Positions 17,077-26,874 of a DNA stretch of 64,000 nucleotides are shown here, piece by piece. The DNA lies in contig NZ_JAFJMJ010000001.1 of the NCBI RefSeq assembly GCF_017309385.1, positions 1,240,001-1,304,000 of the forward strand, given 5' to 3'. The DNA comes from Amycolatopsis sp. 195334CR (lineage in GTDB: Bacteria > Actinomycetota > Actinomycetes > Mycobacteriales > Pseudonocardiaceae). The notes beneath the pieces were generated by a model. That model had not been told where the DNA came from, searched no databases, and saw only the letters and a list, made by a program, of their open reading frames with translations. The translations under genes and the position numbers were made by a program. Position 1 is the stretch's first letter. Each line of letters opens with the position of its first letter.

Positions 17077-17265
17077 GGCAGAACCACCTCCACCCCCGAT
17101 GGTCCCGCCTCGACGCGGCGTACCGCAACGATCCGCCGGCTACTGGCTCAGCGTGACCGACCCAGCGGCGATATCACCGAGGTCGACCGCGAACTCCGAC
17201 TCCCGCTCCGCGATCAGCACCACTCGGGCCGCCCGGGGTGCCGAAGTACGTTCGAGCTGGAGAAG

Positions 17266-17577
17266 TCAGCCGGCTTCGGCGTTCTTCAGCGCCTTCCCGG
17301 TGGTCCCCTCGCGTTCGGTGTAGGCGGCCGCCGAGTCCCGCACCTTGGTGGCGGTCTCCGACAGCGACTCCACCGCCGTCTTCAGCGCGTTGACGCCCAT
17401 CTCCTCGAACGGCTGCAGCAACATCGCGAACGGCTGGCAGATCACCCCGTACGCGCTGTCGTCCATGGTCACCGTGTTCGCCGCGTCGACCGCGGTCTGC
17501 ATCCGCTCGGAGAAGCCGTCGACCTTGCCGGCGTGCACGGTCAGTTCGTCGTTGAGTACCTCGTAGCCCTGTGGCAT
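17266..17577 (-). CDS. EspC-like type VII secretion target
   Basis: A 103-residue helical-hairpin protein resembling the ESX-1 secretion-associated EspC family (DUF2580). It has two long helices joined by a turn near DDSAYGVICQPFAMLL (about residues 40-55), without a classical WXG motif. EspC-type proteins are exported by ESX/type VII systems with partners. ATG 17577 follows GAGGGG. It lies 13 bases after a YbaB-like gene, an arrangement that recalls EspC-type and EspL-type genes in mycobacterial ESX-1 loci. No ESX core gene (EccC, EccD, MycP) is in the window. Confidence 0.75.
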   Translation of the reverse strand: MPQGYEVLNDELTVHAGKVDGFSERMQTAVDAANTVTMDDSAYGVICQPFAMLLQPFEEMGVNALKTAVESLSETATKVRDSAAAYTEREGTTGKALKNAEAG

Positions 17578-17590
17578 CGGTCACCCCTCA

Positions 17591-18151
17591 CTAGTCGCGG
17601 CGCAGGAAGGACTGGTCGCTGAAGTCCTCGCCGTCCTCGTCGTCGGGACCGGCCTTGCGGCGCGGCGTCGGCTTCGGCGCGGGCGGCGCGGCCTTGGGCG
17701 GCACCGGCTTGGCGGGCGCGGGCTCCTCGTCGGACTCGTACAGCTGCCGCTGCGGCGGCTGACCGGCCGTCGAAGGCTCCTCCTCCTCGGGCGGCGCCGG
17801 GAAGTTGTCCACCGCGGTGGCCACCAGGTGCCGCGTGGTCGCGTCGTCACCCACCGTCTCGGCGGTGATCTCGGCGAGCCGCTCCGGGTACTTCGACTGC
17901 GCCTTCTGCATCGCGCGGAGCACGTTGGCGGCGATTTCGTCCGGGCTCATCTTCAGCACGGCCTGGGTCATCTTGACGTCGGTCGGCAGGCCGTTGTGCC
18001 CGACGGTCACGCTCACCGCGCCCGACGCCACCGACTCGGTGATCGAGATGCGCTCGACCTCGGCCTGCATCGCCTGGTACTTCTGCGACGTCTCCGCCGC
18101 GTTCCGCTCCCAGTCGGTCACCATGCGCTCGACGTCGGCCAAGTCAGCCAC
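17591..18151 (-). CDS. YbaB/EbfC-family protein with disordered tail (EspL-like)
   Basis: A 186-residue protein. Residues about 1-120 form a YbaB/EbfC-like domain (ITESVASGAVSVTVGHNGLPTDVKM), a fold that binds nucleoid DNA; in mycobacteria the related EspL acts with ESX-1 substrates. Residues 120-186 are rich in Pro, Ala and acidic residues and probably disordered. GTG 18151 has GAGGGG upstream. It is the first gene of the leftward cassette and diverges from kgd across 243 bases. Either a nucleoid or a secretion-linked role is possible; the EspC-like neighbour favours the latter. Confidence 0.8.
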   Translation of the reverse strand: MADLADVERMVTDWERNAAETSQKYQAMQAEVERISITESVASGAVSVTVGHNGLPTDVKMTQAVLKMSPDEIAANVLRAMQKAQSKYPERLAEITAETVGDDATTRHLVATAVDNFPAPPEEEEPSTAGQPPQRQLYESDEEPAPAKPVPPKAAPPAPKPTPRRKAGPDDEDGEDFSDQSFLRRD

Positions 18152-18394
18152 CGGACACCCCTCACCTAGTCCCTACCGAACACAGACGGCCGCGCACGGC
18201 CCGTGGTTCCCCATCATCCCGCGCGGGTCCGGGACCCCGGCGCAACCACCCTCCCGTATCGATTCAGTGACAAATGCCAACCTCCGGCGGCCTTGCTAGG
18301 GCCACTTCGGTCACACGCACCAGAGCGAGGGGGTTAGCCTGGTAGGCGCGTAACCGGACCCAAGATCGAGTATGGATAGAGGCGAGCCCAAGCC

Positions 18395-21300
18395 GTGTCC
18401 AGCAGCAGCCCTGCGTCACAGTTCGGCCCCAACGAGTGGCTGGTCGAAGAGATGTACGACCAGTTCCTGGCCGACCCCTCATCGGTAGATGCCGCTTGGC
18501 ATGACTTCTTCGCCGACTTCAAGCCCACCCAGGACGCCCAGGCCAAGGCCGACAACGCCCGCGCGAGCGCCAAGGCGGAAGCCTCGGCCAGCGCGAACGG
18601 CCAGGGCACCCCGCCGTCGTCCCAGTCGCGGCAGAACGCGGACTCCGCCGCCCGCCAGTCCTCGGCGAAGGTGAGCGAGCCCGCGAAGGCACCGGCCAAG
18701 CCGGCGCCGGCCAAGGCCGCCGCGCCGGCGAAGGCGCCGGAGAAGAAGGCCCCCGCGGCGAAGACCGAGACCAAGACCACCGAAGCCGAGAGCAAGCCGC
18801 TGCGTGGCGCGGCCGCCGCGATCGCCAAGAACATGGACGCCTCGCTGTCCGTGCCGACCGCGACCAGCGTGCGCGCGGTGCCCGCCAAGCTCATGGCGGA
18901 CAACCGCATCGTGATCAACAACCACCTGAAGCGGACCAGGGGCGGGAAGATCTCCTTCACCCACCTCATCGGCTACGCGATGGTGCGCGCGCTGCGCGAC
19001 TTCCCGAACATGAACCGGCACTACCAGCTGATCGACGGCAAGCCGTTCGCGGTGACCCCGGAGCACGTGAACTTCGGGCTGGCCATCGACATGAAGGGCA
19101 AGGAAGGCGCCCGCACCCTGGTGGTGGCCTCGATCAAGGCCACCGAGAACATGACCTTCCTGCAGTTCTGGCAGGCCTACGAGGAGATCGTCAAGAAGGC
19201 CCGCAACAACAAGCTCACCGCGGACGACTTCGCCGGCACCACCATTTCGCTGACCAACCCGGGCGGCATCGGCACCAACCACTCGGTGCCGCGGCTGCAG
19301 GCCGGGCAGGGCTGCATCATCGGCGTCGGCGCCATGCAGTACCCCGCCTCGTTCGAGGGCACCAGCGAGAAGACCCTGGTCGACCTGGCCGTCAGCAAGA
19401 TCATGACGCTGACCTCCACCTACGACCACCGGATCATCCAGGGCGCCGAGTCCGGCGAGTTCCTCAAGCGCATCCACGAGCTGCTGCTCGGCTCGGACGG
19501 CTTCTACGACGACGTCTTCACCAGCCTGCGGCTGCCCTACGAGCCGATCCGCTGGGTCGCCGACATCCCCGAGGGCGCGGTCGACAAGACCGCCAGGGTG
19601 ATCGAGCTGATCGACGCCTACCGCATGCGCGGCCACCTGATGGCCGACACCGACCCGCTGAACTACCGCCAGCGGCGCCACGAGGACCTCGACGTGCTCA
19701 CCCACGGGCTCACCCTGTGGGACCTGGACCGCGAGTTCCCGGTCGGCGGCTTCGCCGGCCAGGAGCGGATGAAGTTCCGCGACATCCTCGGCGTGCTGCG
19801 CAACTCGTACTGCCGCACGGTCGGCATCGAGTACACCCACATCCTCGACCCCGACGAGCGCCGGTGGATCCAGGACCGGGTGGAGGTCCCGCACGAGAAG
19901 CCGGACCCCGCGGTGCAGAAGTACGTGCTGTCCAAGCTGAACGCGGCCGAGGCCTTCGAGACCTTCCTGCAGACCAAGTACGTCGGGCAGAAGCGGTTCT
20001 CCCTCGAAGGCGGCGAGACCGCTATCCCGCTGCTGGACACCGTGCTGGACAAGGCCGCCGAGTACGAGCTGGACGAGGTCGTCATCGGCATGCCGCACCG
20101 CGGCAGGCTGAACGTGCTGGCCAACATCGTCGGCAAGCCGATCTCGCAGATCTTCCAGGAGTTCGAGGGCAACCTCGACCCCGGCCAGGCGCACGGCTCC
20201 GGTGACGTGAAGTACCACCTCGGTGCCGAGGGCAAGTACTTCCGCATGTTCGGCGACGGGGAGACCAAGGTCTCGCTCACCGCGAACCCGTCCCACCTGG
20301 AGACGGTCGACCCGGTGCTCGAGGGCATCGTCCGCGCCAAGCAGGACATCCTCGACAAGGGTGGCGAGGGCTTCACCGTGCTGCCGGTGCTGCTGCACGG
20401 CGACGCCGCCTTCGCCGGTCAGGGCGTGGTCGCCGAGACGCTGAACCTGGCGCTGCTGCGCGGGTACCGCACCGGCGGCACCGTGCACCTGATCATCAAC
20501 AACCAGGTCGGCTTCACCACCGCGCCGGAGCACTCGCGCTCCTCGCAGTACGCCACCGACGTGGCGAAGATGATCGGCGCGCCGGTCTTCCACGTCAACG
20601 GCGACGACCCGGAGGCCGCGCACTGGGTGGCCAAGCTGGCGGTGGACTACCGCCAGGCGTTCAACAAGGACGTGGTGATCGACCTCATCTGCTACCGCCG
20701 CCGCGGGCACAACGAGGGCGACGACCCGTCGATGACGCAGCCGGCGATGTACGACATCATCGATACCAAGCGCAGCGTGCGGAAGACCTACACCGAGTCG
20801 CTGATCGGCCGCGGGGACATCTCCGTGGAAGAGGCCGAGGCCGCGCTGCGGGACTTCTCCAGCCAGCTGGAGCACGTCTTCAACGAGGTCCGCGAGCTGG
20901 AGAAGCACCCGGTCAAGGCGAGCCCCTCGGTCGAGGAGGAGCAGCAGGTGCCCGCCAAGGTGCCGACCGCCATCTCGCGGGAGGTCGTCGAGCACATCGG
21001 TGACGCGTTCGTCAACGTGCCGGAGGGCTTCACCCCGCACCCGCGCGTCAAGCCGGTGATGGAGCGCCGCCACAAGATGTCCCGCGAAGGCGGCATCGAC
21101 TGGGCCTTCGGCGAGCTGCTGGCCTTCGGCTCGCTGGCGATCGAGGGCAAGCTGGTGCGGCTGTCCGGGCAGGACTCCCGCCGCGGCACCTTCACCCAGC
21201 GGCACTCGGTGTTCATCGACCGCAAGACCGGCGAGGAGTACTCGCCGCTGCAGCACCTGGCCGACGAGCAGGGCCGCGTGATGATCTACGACTCGGCGCT

Positions 21301-22123
21301 GTCCGAGTACGCGGCGGTCGGCTTCGAGTACGGCTACTCGGTGGCCAACTCCGACGCGCTGGTGATGTGGGAAGCCCAGTTCGGCGACTTCGTCAACGGC
21401 GCGCAGACGGTGATCGACGAGTACATCTCCTCCGGTGAGGCCAAGTGGGGCCAGCTCTCCGACGTGGTGCTGCTGCTGCCGCACGGCCACGAGGGCCAGG
21501 GCCCGGACCACACCTCGGGCCGCATCGAGCGCTTCCTGCAGCTGTGCGCGGAGGGCTCGATGACCGTCTCGGTGCCGTCGACCCCGGCGAACTACTTCCA
21601 CCTGCTGCGCCGCCACGCCCTCGACGGGGTCAACCGGCCGCTGGTGGTCTTCACCCCCAAGCGCCTGCTGCGCGACAAGGCGGTGAAGTCGTCCATCGAG
21701 GAGTTCACCGAGCAGTCGAAGTTCCTGTCCGTGATCGACGACGGCAACATCGACCCTGGCAAGGTCCGGAAGGTGCTGCTGACCTCGGGCAAGATGTACT
21801 GGGAGCTGCTCGCCGAGCGCGAGAAGCAGGGCATCACCGACGTCGCGCTGGTCCGCGTCGAGCAGTACTACCCGCTGCCGAAGAAGAAGCTGCTGGCCGC
21901 GGTGGAGCGGTACACGGCGGCCTCGTCGATCATGTGGGTCCAGGAGGAGCCGGAGAACCAGGGTGCCTGGCCGTTCTTCGGGCTGAACCTGCCGCGGAAG
22001 TTCCCGGAGATCTTCGGTGGCCTGGAGGTCGCGGCGCGGCGTCCGATGGCGGCGCCGTCGGCGGGTTCGTCCAAGGTGCACGAGGTGGAGCAGAAGGCGA
22101 TCATCGCCAAGGCCTTCAGCTGA
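18395..22123 (+). CDS. kgd: Multifunctional 2-oxoglutarate metabolism enzyme Kgd
   Basis: A 1242-residue cytosolic enzyme combining 2-oxoglutarate decarboxylase/dehydrogenase E1 with an E2-like succinyltransferase domain, as in mycobacterial Kgd and corynebacterial OdhA; it feeds the TCA cycle and glutamate metabolism. In order: short E1 N-terminal segment (1-40), Ala/Lys/Pro linker (45-130), E2-type catalytic domain (about 135-370, with [10 protein letters not shown] at 343-352), then the thiamine-diphosphate E1 region with GDDPEA...GHNEGDDP (about 735-785). There is no lipoyl domain, as expected. GTG 18395 has GAGGCGA upstream. A strong hairpin follows the stop. Confidence 0.97.
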   Translation: MSSSSPASQFGPNEWLVEEMYDQFLADPSSVDAAWHDFFADFKPTQDAQAKADNARASAKAEASASANGQGTPPSSQSRQNADSAARQSSAKVSEPAKAPAKPAPAKAAAPAKAPEKKAPAAKTETKTTEAESKPLRGAAAAIAKNMDASLSVPTATSVRAVPAKLMADNRIVINNHLKRTRGGKISFTHLIGYAMVRALRDFPNMNRHYQLIDGKPFAVTPEHVNFGLAIDMKGKEGARTLVVASIKATENMTFLQFWQAYEEIVKKARNNKLTADDFAGTTISLTNPGGIGTNHSVPRLQAGQGCIIGVGAMQYPASFEGTSEKTLVDLAVSKIMTLTSTYDHRIIQGAESGEFLKRIHELLLGSDGFYDDVFTSLRLPYEPIRWVADIPEGAVDKTARVIELIDAYRMRGHLMADTDPLNYRQRRHEDLDVLTHGLTLWDLDREFPVGGFAGQERMKFRDILGVLRNSYCRTVGIEYTHILDPDERRWIQDRVEVPHEKPDPAVQKYVLSKLNAAEAFETFLQTKYVGQKRFSLEGGETAIPLLDTVLDKAAEYELDEVVIGMPHRGRLNVLANIVGKPISQIFQEFEGNLDPGQAHGSGDVKYHLGAEGKYFRMFGDGETKVSLTANPSHLETVDPVLEGIVRAKQDILDKGGEGFTVLPVLLHGDAAFAGQGVVAETLNLALLRGYRTGGTVHLIINNQVGFTTAPEHSRSSQYATDVAKMIGAPVFHVNGDDPEAAHWVAKLAVDYRQAFNKDVVIDLICYRRRGHNEGDDPSMTQPAMYDIIDTKRSVRKTYTESLIGRGDISVEEAEAALRDFSSQLEHVFNEVRELEKHPVKASPSVEEEQQVPAKVPTAISREVVEHIGDAFVNVPEGFTPHPRVKPVMERRHKMSREGGIDWAFGELLAFGSLAIEGKLVRLSGQDSRRGTFTQRHSVFIDRKTGEEYSPLQHLADEQGRVMIYDSALSEYAAVGFEYGYSVANSDALVMWEAQFGDFVNGAQTVIDEYISSGEAKWGQLSDVVLLLPHGHEGQGPDHTSGRIERFLQLCAEGSMTVSVPSTPANYFHLLRRHALDGVNRPLVVFTPKRLLRDKAVKSSIEEFTEQSKFLSVIDDGNIDPGKVRKVLLTSGKMYWELLAEREKQGITDVALVRVEQYYPLPKKKLLAAVERYTAASSIMWVQEEPENQGAWPFFGLNLPRKFPEIFGGLEVAARRPMAAPSAGSSKVHEVEQKAIIAKAFS

Positions 22124-22137
22124 GCTGACCAGCCAAT

Positions 22138-22190
22138 GCCATGAGTGGGGCATTACTTGCGTTGAATGCAAGTAATGCCCCACTCATGGC
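22138..22190. terminator. Perfect 23-bp hairpin, bidirectional terminator
   Basis: Bases 22138-22160 are exactly complementary to 22168-22190 around a 7-base loop. It lies 14 bases after the kgd stop and 16 bases after the stop of the convergent protease gene, so it can end both transcripts. Confidence 0.85.
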
Positions 22191-22206
22191 GTTCAGGGGT
22201 GGTGCG

Positions 22207-23772
22207 TCAGACGGTCAGGGTCCAGCTGTCGATGTACCCGGTGTCCGCGCGGTAGATGTCCTGCACCCGCAGCTTCCACACGCCGTTGGCGGCTTCGGCC
22301 GAGGCGTTGACGGTGTAGCTGGCGTTCACGTCGTCGCCCGAGTCGTTGTTCGCGTTCTTCAGGCGGTACGCGGTGCCGTCCGGCGCGAGCAGGTCGATCA
22401 CCAGGTCACCCCGGTACGAGTGCTTGATCTGCACGTCGACCTTGGTGGTGGCGCTGGCGTTGCGCGCGCATTCGGCGATGGTGATGGAGCTGCTCACCGC
22501 GGCCGCCGGGGCGTCCGGGATGGCCACGTCACCGGCGTTCGCGGTGGTGGCGCACGGCGTCGGCTCGGGGTCCGGCGCGCCGGTCCCGGTGTAGAGCAGC
22601 ACGTTCGGCGAGCCGGTGCCCGGGTTGGTCACCTTGTCCTTGGTGCCGTTGGCGACCAGCGCGGCGGAGACCTGCGCCGGGGTGGCCGTCGGGTTCGCCG
22701 CCAGGTACAGCGCCGCGCCGCCGACCACGTGCGGGGTGGCCATCGAGGTGCCGCTGATCGTGTTGGTGGCGGTGTTGCTGCCGATCCACGCCGAGGTGAT
22801 GCCGCTGCCGGGCGCGAAGATGTCCAGGCAGTCACCGATGTTCGAGAAGCTGGAGCGCGCGTCGGTGTTGGTGGTCGAGCCGACGGTGATGGCTTCCTTG
22901 GTGCGCGCCGGCGAGGTGTTGCAGGCGTTGGCGCCGGAGTCGTTGCCCGCGGCGAGGCCGTAGGTCACGCCGGAGGCGACCGAGTTGCGGACGGCGTTGT
23001 CCAAAGTGGTCGAAGCGCCGCCGCCGAGGCTCATGTTGGCCACCGCGGGCTTGGCCGCGTTGGTGGTCACCCAGTCTACGCCGGCGATGACGCCCGCGGT
23101 GGTGCCGGAACCGCTGCAGTTCAGCACGCGGACGGCGACCAGCTTGGCCGCCTTGGCCACGCCGTGCGCGGTGCCGCCGACGGTACCCGCGACGTGCGTG
23201 CCGTGGCCCTGGCAGTCGGTGGCGTTGTTGTCGTTGTCGACGAAGTCGTAGCCGTGCGTGGCCCGGCCGCCGAAGTCGTTGTGCGTGGTGAGGATGCCGG
23301 TGTCGATGATGTACGCGGTGACGTTGGCCGCGTCGGTACTGTAGCTGTACTTCTGGTCCAGCGGCAGGTTGCGCTGGTCGATCCGGTCGAGGCCCCACGA
23401 CGGCGGGTTGAGCTGGTCCGCGGTCGCCCGCACCACCTTGTTCTGCTCCACGTAGGCCACCGCCGGGTCGGCGGCCGCCCGCTTCGCCTGCGTCTCGCTC
23501 ATGTTCGCGGAGTAGCCGCGCACGCTCGCGTTGAACAGCCGGTCCAGCGTGCCGCCGTGCCGGGAGAGCACGTTCTTCGCCGTGCCCTCCACCGACTGCG
23601 CCGACACACCGTCCTTGAGCACCACGATGTAGCTGCCAGGTACCGCGTCGGCGCTGTTCGCGTCGACGACCGTGCCTTCCTGTGCCGCGGTGGCGGTGGT
23701 ACCGCCGAGCACGGTCAGCACGGCGACACCGGCCGCCAGGCCGAGCGCGGCCACTGGTCTGCGCTTGCTCAT
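22207..23772 (-). CDS. Secreted subtilisin-like serine protease with P domain
   Basis: A 521-residue extracellular protease. In order: signal peptide (about 1-30, basic start, hydrophobic core, TATAA-Q cleavage region), I9 inhibitor propeptide (about 46-115), S8 catalytic domain with Asp157 (IIDTGI), His190 (GHGTHVAG) and Ser343 (GTSMATP), and a C-terminal P/homoB domain (about 415-521). The S8-plus-P-domain layout resembles Streptomyces and Kribbella extracellular proteases. Paired cysteines suggest disulfides. ATG 23772 has GGGAGGACC just upstream. A dyad lies about 95 bases upstream. It is a lone gene, convergent with kgd. Confidence 0.95.
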   Translation of the reverse strand: MSKRRPVAALGLAAGVAVLTVLGGTTATAAQEGTVVDANSADAVPGSYIVVLKDGVSAQSVEGTAKNVLSRHGGTLDRLFNASVRGYSANMSETQAKRAAADPAVAYVEQNKVVRATADQLNPPSWGLDRIDQRNLPLDQKYSYSTDAANVTAYIIDTGILTTHNDFGGRATHGYDFVDNDNNATDCQGHGTHVAGTVGGTAHGVAKAAKLVAVRVLNCSGSGTTAGVIAGVDWVTTNAAKPAVANMSLGGGASTTLDNAVRNSVASGVTYGLAAGNDSGANACNTSPARTKEAITVGSTTNTDARSSFSNIGDCLDIFAPGSGITSAWIGSNTATNTISGTSMATPHVVGGAALYLAANPTATPAQVSAALVANGTKDKVTNPGTGSPNVLLYTGTGAPDPEPTPCATTANAGDVAIPDAPAAAVSSSITIAECARNASATTKVDVQIKHSYRGDLVIDLLAPDGTAYRLKNANNDSGDDVNASYTVNASAEAANGVWKLRVQDIYRADTGYIDSWTLTV

Positions 23773-23863
23773 CTGGGTCCTCCCGTAGGCAGGGTTCGCC
23801 GACCCACCGCGCGAGCGACGGGCAGCGATAGAGGGGTTACCGGGGAACGGAGCTGTGCGCGGT

Positions 23864-23883
23864 GGGTGAAAGGATCTTCACCC
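23864..23883. promoter_or_regulatory. Inverted repeat upstream of the protease
   Basis: GGGTGAA (23864-23870) and TTCACCC (23877-23883) are perfectly complementary with a 6-base spacer, 92-111 bases before the protease start. This is a plausible operator; no regulator is adjacent. The rest of 23773-24016 shows no gene. Confidence 0.35.
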
Positions 23884-24016
23884 TCTGTCGCACGCAAGAG
23901 AGCGTAAGTCCGAGATTCCCCCGAAGGTAGACCTTGAAATCAACTTTCCCACGGAGTATGTGGTTACTCGAACGGCCGCCGACGAAAGTAGGGATTACCG
24001 GCACGGCCGAGTGAGC

Positions 24017-24045
24017 TTGCCCTCTTCAGCGGCCTGCGGCAGGGT
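24017..24045 (+). promoter_or_regulatory. Leaderless promoter of the GNAT gene
   Basis: TTGCCC (24017-24022) and CAGGGT (24040-24045) are 17 bases apart, and the ATG comes 7 bases after the -10, the layout of actinobacterial leaderless genes. Confidence 0.5.
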
Positions 24046-24052
24046 TCGGCGC

Positions 24053-24574
24053 ATGCTGATCCGCCGGGCGGCCGAGGCCGACGCCGCCGCCATCCGGGTG
24101 GTGCACGACGCCGCGTTCGCCAAGCCGGGTGCACCCGGTGCGGAAACCGTGGAGGCGAAGCTGGTCGGCGAACTCCAGGCGGACGGCGACCTGGTCCCGG
24201 CGCTGTCGCTGGTCGCGGAGCGGGACGGCCGGGTCGCCGGGCACGTCTGCTGCAGCCACGCGCGGATCGGCAGCACCCCCGGCCCGGTCGGCCTCGGGCC
24301 GCTGGGCGTGCTGCCGGAGCTCCAGTCCACGGGTGTCGGCTCGGCGTTGATGCACGCGGTGATCGCCGCCGCGGACGCACTGGACCTGCCCGCCGTGGTG
24401 CTGCTCGGCTCCCCCGGCTACTACGCCCGGTTCGGCTTCGTGCTCGCCGCGGAACTCGGCATCACACCGTCCACTCCGGACTGGGCAGCGCGGCTCCAGG
24501 TGCGCCCGCTGGCGAACTTCCCGGCCGATCTCACCGGCACGTTCCACCACGCACCGGCGTTCGACCGGTTCTAG
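24053..24574 (+). CDS. GNAT-family N-acetyltransferase (YhbS-like)
   Basis: A 173-residue acetyl-CoA-dependent transferase. The acetyl-CoA motif is seen as VLPELQSTGVGSALM (about 84-98), followed by VVLLGSPGYYARFGF (about 118-132), a segment typical of YhbS-like GNATs. The acceptor is unknown. ATG 24053 is probably leaderless; no ribosome site is present. Its stop overlaps that of the convergent OpuC binding protein by 4 bases. Confidence 0.88.
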   Translation: MLIRRAAEADAAAIRVVHDAAFAKPGAPGAETVEAKLVGELQADGDLVPALSLVAERDGRVAGHVCCSHARIGSTPGPVGLGPLGVLPELQSTGVGSALMHAVIAAADALDLPAVVLLGSPGYYARFGFVLAAELGITPSTPDWAARLQVRPLANFPADLTGTFHHAPAFDRF

Positions 24575-25464
24575 GAACTCAACCCGTTGTCGCGGAGGAA
24601 CTTCTCGGCGATGTCGAGCGGGTTCTGCTTCTCCTCGCTGAACTCCACGTTCAACCGGGTCAGCTTGTCGGTGGTCAGCACCGCGGAAACGTCGTTGAGC
24701 GCCTTGACCTCGCGGTCGTTGAGCGTGCCCTTGGCCACCAGCGGCACGATGTTCTGCGCCGGGAACATCGACTTGTCGTCCTCCAGCGGCACAAAACCGT
24801 TGGCGGCGATGGTCGACGAGGTGCTGAACAGGTCCGCCACCTGGATCTCGCCGGAGCGCAGCGCGGCCACGGTCACCGGCCCGCCGGTGTCGGTGGTCCG
24901 GATCTCCTTGAACTCGCAGCCGTAGAGCGCCTTGATCTTCTCCTTCCAGCGGTCGCTCCACTGCCCGGGCCCGCCGAAGACCAGCTCGCCGCAGCGCGGC
25001 CCGAGATCGGAGAAGGTGCGCACCCCGGAGTCCGCCAGTTGCTTGCGCACCACCAGGAGGTCCTTGTCCTCGGCGGGCGCCTGGTCGAGCACCTCGAACC
25101 CGGCGGGCAGCTTCTGCCGCAGCTCGCCGTAGACGTCCGCCGGGGTGGTCGCCTCGGTGTTCTTGTCGAAGTACCGCAACAGGTTGCCGGAGTAGTCGGG
25201 CACCACCGACAGCGAGCGGTCCTGCAGTGCCTTGACCACCACCTCGCGGCTGCCCACCGGCGGCCGCACGGTGACGTTCTCCGCCCCGGCGTTGCGCAGC
25301 GCGCCCGCGTAGATCTGCGCCAACAGCAGGCTTTCGCCCACGTCCGAGGCGCCGATGATGATCTCGCCGGTCGGCCCGCCCTCGGCGCCGCCTTCGAACG
25401 GATTGCCGCAGGCGGTGGTGAGCAGCGCGACCACCGCCAGCAGAGCTCCCAGCCGCCGCTTCAC
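24571..25464 (-). CDS. Osmoprotectant ABC transporter substrate-binding lipoprotein
   Basis: A 297-residue extracytoplasmic lipoprotein of the OpuAC/ProX type that binds glycine betaine, choline or similar compatible solutes. Signal peptide with lipobox LTTAC gives lipidated Cys19. The mature part begins IIIGASDVGESLLLAQIYA and has the two-lobed OpuAC fold. GTG 25464 overlaps the upstream permease stop as GTGA. It is the last gene of a four-gene leftward importer operon. The exact ligand is not predictable from sequence alone. Confidence 0.92.
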   Translation of the reverse strand: MKRRLGALLAVVALLTTACGNPFEGGAEGGPTGEIIIGASDVGESLLLAQIYAGALRNAGAENVTVRPPVGSREVVVKALQDRSLSVVPDYSGNLLRYFDKNTEATTPADVYGELRQKLPAGFEVLDQAPAEDKDLLVVRKQLADSGVRTFSDLGPRCGELVFGGPGQWSDRWKEKIKALYGCEFKEIRTTDTGGPVTVAALRSGEIQVADLFSTSSTIAANGFVPLEDDKSMFPAQNIVPLVAKGTLNDREVKALNDVSAVLTTDKLTRLNVEFSEEKQNPLDIAEKFLRDNGLSS

Positions 25465-26162
25465 TCCGCGCCTCCCGCCGCCTTGGCCTGCTTCCCGGCG
25501 GCCAACGCGGCCAGCCGGACTCCCTTCGGCACCACGGCCCGTTGCAGGCCCGCGAACACCAGGTCCAGCACGATCGCCAGCAACGCGGTCAGCACCGCGC
25601 CCGCCACCACCTTGCCGTAGTCGAACACCGCCAGCCCGTCGAGCAGGAACCGGCCGAGGCCGCCGAGCCCGACGTAGGCCGCCACCGCCGCGGTCGCCAC
25701 CAGCTGCAGCACCGCGTTGCGCACGCCGCCGAGCACCAGCGGCAGCGAGATCGGCACCTCGACCTTCCACAACCGCTGCCAGCCGGTCATGCCGACGCCC
25801 TGCGCGGCGTCGACCACGCCGTGGTCGGTGGCCTGCAACCCGGCGTAGGTCCCGGCGAGGATCGGCGGAATGGCCAGCACCACCAACGCGATGGTGGTAG
25901 CCGGACCCTCCACTGTGAACAGCAGGAAGAGGAAGGTGACCAGGCCGAGCGTGGGCAGCGCGCGGATCGAGTTGCTGCCGGCCACCAGCACCACCGCGCC
26001 GCGCCCGGTGTGCCCGACGAACAGGCCGAGCGGCACCGCGATGACGAGCGCGATCACCAGCGCCAGCAACACGTACCCGACGTGCTCGGCGAGCCGGTTC
26101 GGCACCCCGTCCACGCCCTGCCAGTTGGCCGGATCGCCGAACCAGCTGAAGATCTCGTTCAT
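25461..26162 (-). CDS. Osmoprotectant ABC transporter permease (second)
   Basis: A 233-residue membrane protein with about five helices, the BPD_transp_1 type. The coupling EAA-like loop reads GVVDAAQGVGMTGWQRLWKV (about 132-151). It starts at ATG 26162, overlapping the first permease's stop as ATGA; further upstream codons in the frame belong to the neighbour's 3' end. It pairs with the other permease to form the OpuC-type channel. Confidence 0.9.
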   Translation of the reverse strand: MNEIFSWFGDPANWQGVDGVPNRLAEHVGYVLLALVIALVIAVPLGLFVGHTGRGAVVLVAGSNSIRALPTLGLVTFLFLLFTVEGPATTIALVVLAIPPILAGTYAGLQATDHGVVDAAQGVGMTGWQRLWKVEVPISLPLVLGGVRNAVLQLVATAAVAAYVGLGGLGRFLLDGLAVFDYGKVVAGAVLTALLAIVLDLVFAGLQRAVVPKGVRLAALAAGKQAKAAGGAE

Positions 26163-26863
26163 CCCGCACTCCCCGCGGTCGCGTCGGCCGCCGGTCCGGC
26201 GGTGGCCCGCTGCCAGGGCGTGCTCACCCGGAGCAGCCACACCAGCAGCAGGTCGGTCACCAGTGCCAGCAGCAGGGTGAGCACGATGCCGACCACGATC
26301 GGCGAGAAGTACTCACGCTGGAAGCCGTCGGTGAACAGCACGCCGAGGCCGCCGGTGCCGATCAGCGCGCCGACGCTGACCAGGCTGATGTTGCTCACCG
26401 CGCCGACGCGCACGCCCGCGGCGAACACCGGCACCGCCAGCGGCAGTTCGACGGTGAAGAAGCGGCGCACCGGCTGGTAGCCGATCGCGGTCGCGGCCGC
26501 GATCACCGGCGGGGACACCGAATCCAGCGCGTCCAGCACCGGGCGCACCAGCAGCGCGGTGGTGTAGATGGTCAGCGCCACGATCACGTTGACGCTGTCC
26601 AGGATCTTCGTCCCGATCAGCCCCGGGATGACCACGAACAACGCCAGCGACGGGATCGTGTAGAGCAGGTTCGACACCACCATCGCCACACGGCGCGCGG
26701 TCCGCCAGCGCTTGCCCGCCCAGCCGACGGCCACCGCCAGCACCACGCCGAACACCAGCGGCAGCAACGCGAGGTAGATGTGCTCCAGCAGGTTCTGCAG
26801 CAGTTGCGCGCGGTTGTTGGCGCTGGCCAGATACCGCCCGAGCTCGTCGAAGAACTCGCCCAT
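26159..26863 (-). CDS. Osmoprotectant ABC transporter permease (first)
   Basis: A 234-residue membrane protein with about five helices and an EAA-like loop (SVSPPVIAAATAIGYQPVRR, about 116-135) that contacts the ATPase. It lies 11 bases after the ATPase gene and overlaps the second permease by 4 bases. The cluster of one ATPase, two different permeases and one binding lipoprotein is the OpuC/ProU-like layout of Gram-positive bacteria. Confidence 0.9.
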   Translation of the reverse strand: MGEFFDELGRYLASANNRAQLLQNLLEHIYLALLPLVFGVVLAVAVGWAGKRWRTARRVAMVVSNLLYTIPSLALFVVIPGLIGTKILDSVNVIVALTIYTTALLVRPVLDALDSVSPPVIAAATAIGYQPVRRFFTVELPLAVPVFAAGVRVGAVSNISLVSVGALIGTGGLGVLFTDGFQREYFSPIVVGIVLTLLLALVTDLLLVWLLRVSTPWQRATAGPAADATAGSAG

Positions 26864-26874
26864 GACCCCGCCCC

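Noticed and set aside
17174..17584. A 136-codon frame overlapping the EspC-like gene
   Set aside because: Antiphase shadow; the 103-residue frame from ATG 17577 has the family fold and a ribosome site.
18479..22183. A 1234-codon open frame antisense to kgd
   Set aside because: It mirrors the coding frame of a clear enzyme gene; the protein is rich in Val/His/Arg/Gly repeats with no domain, a GC-rich shadow.
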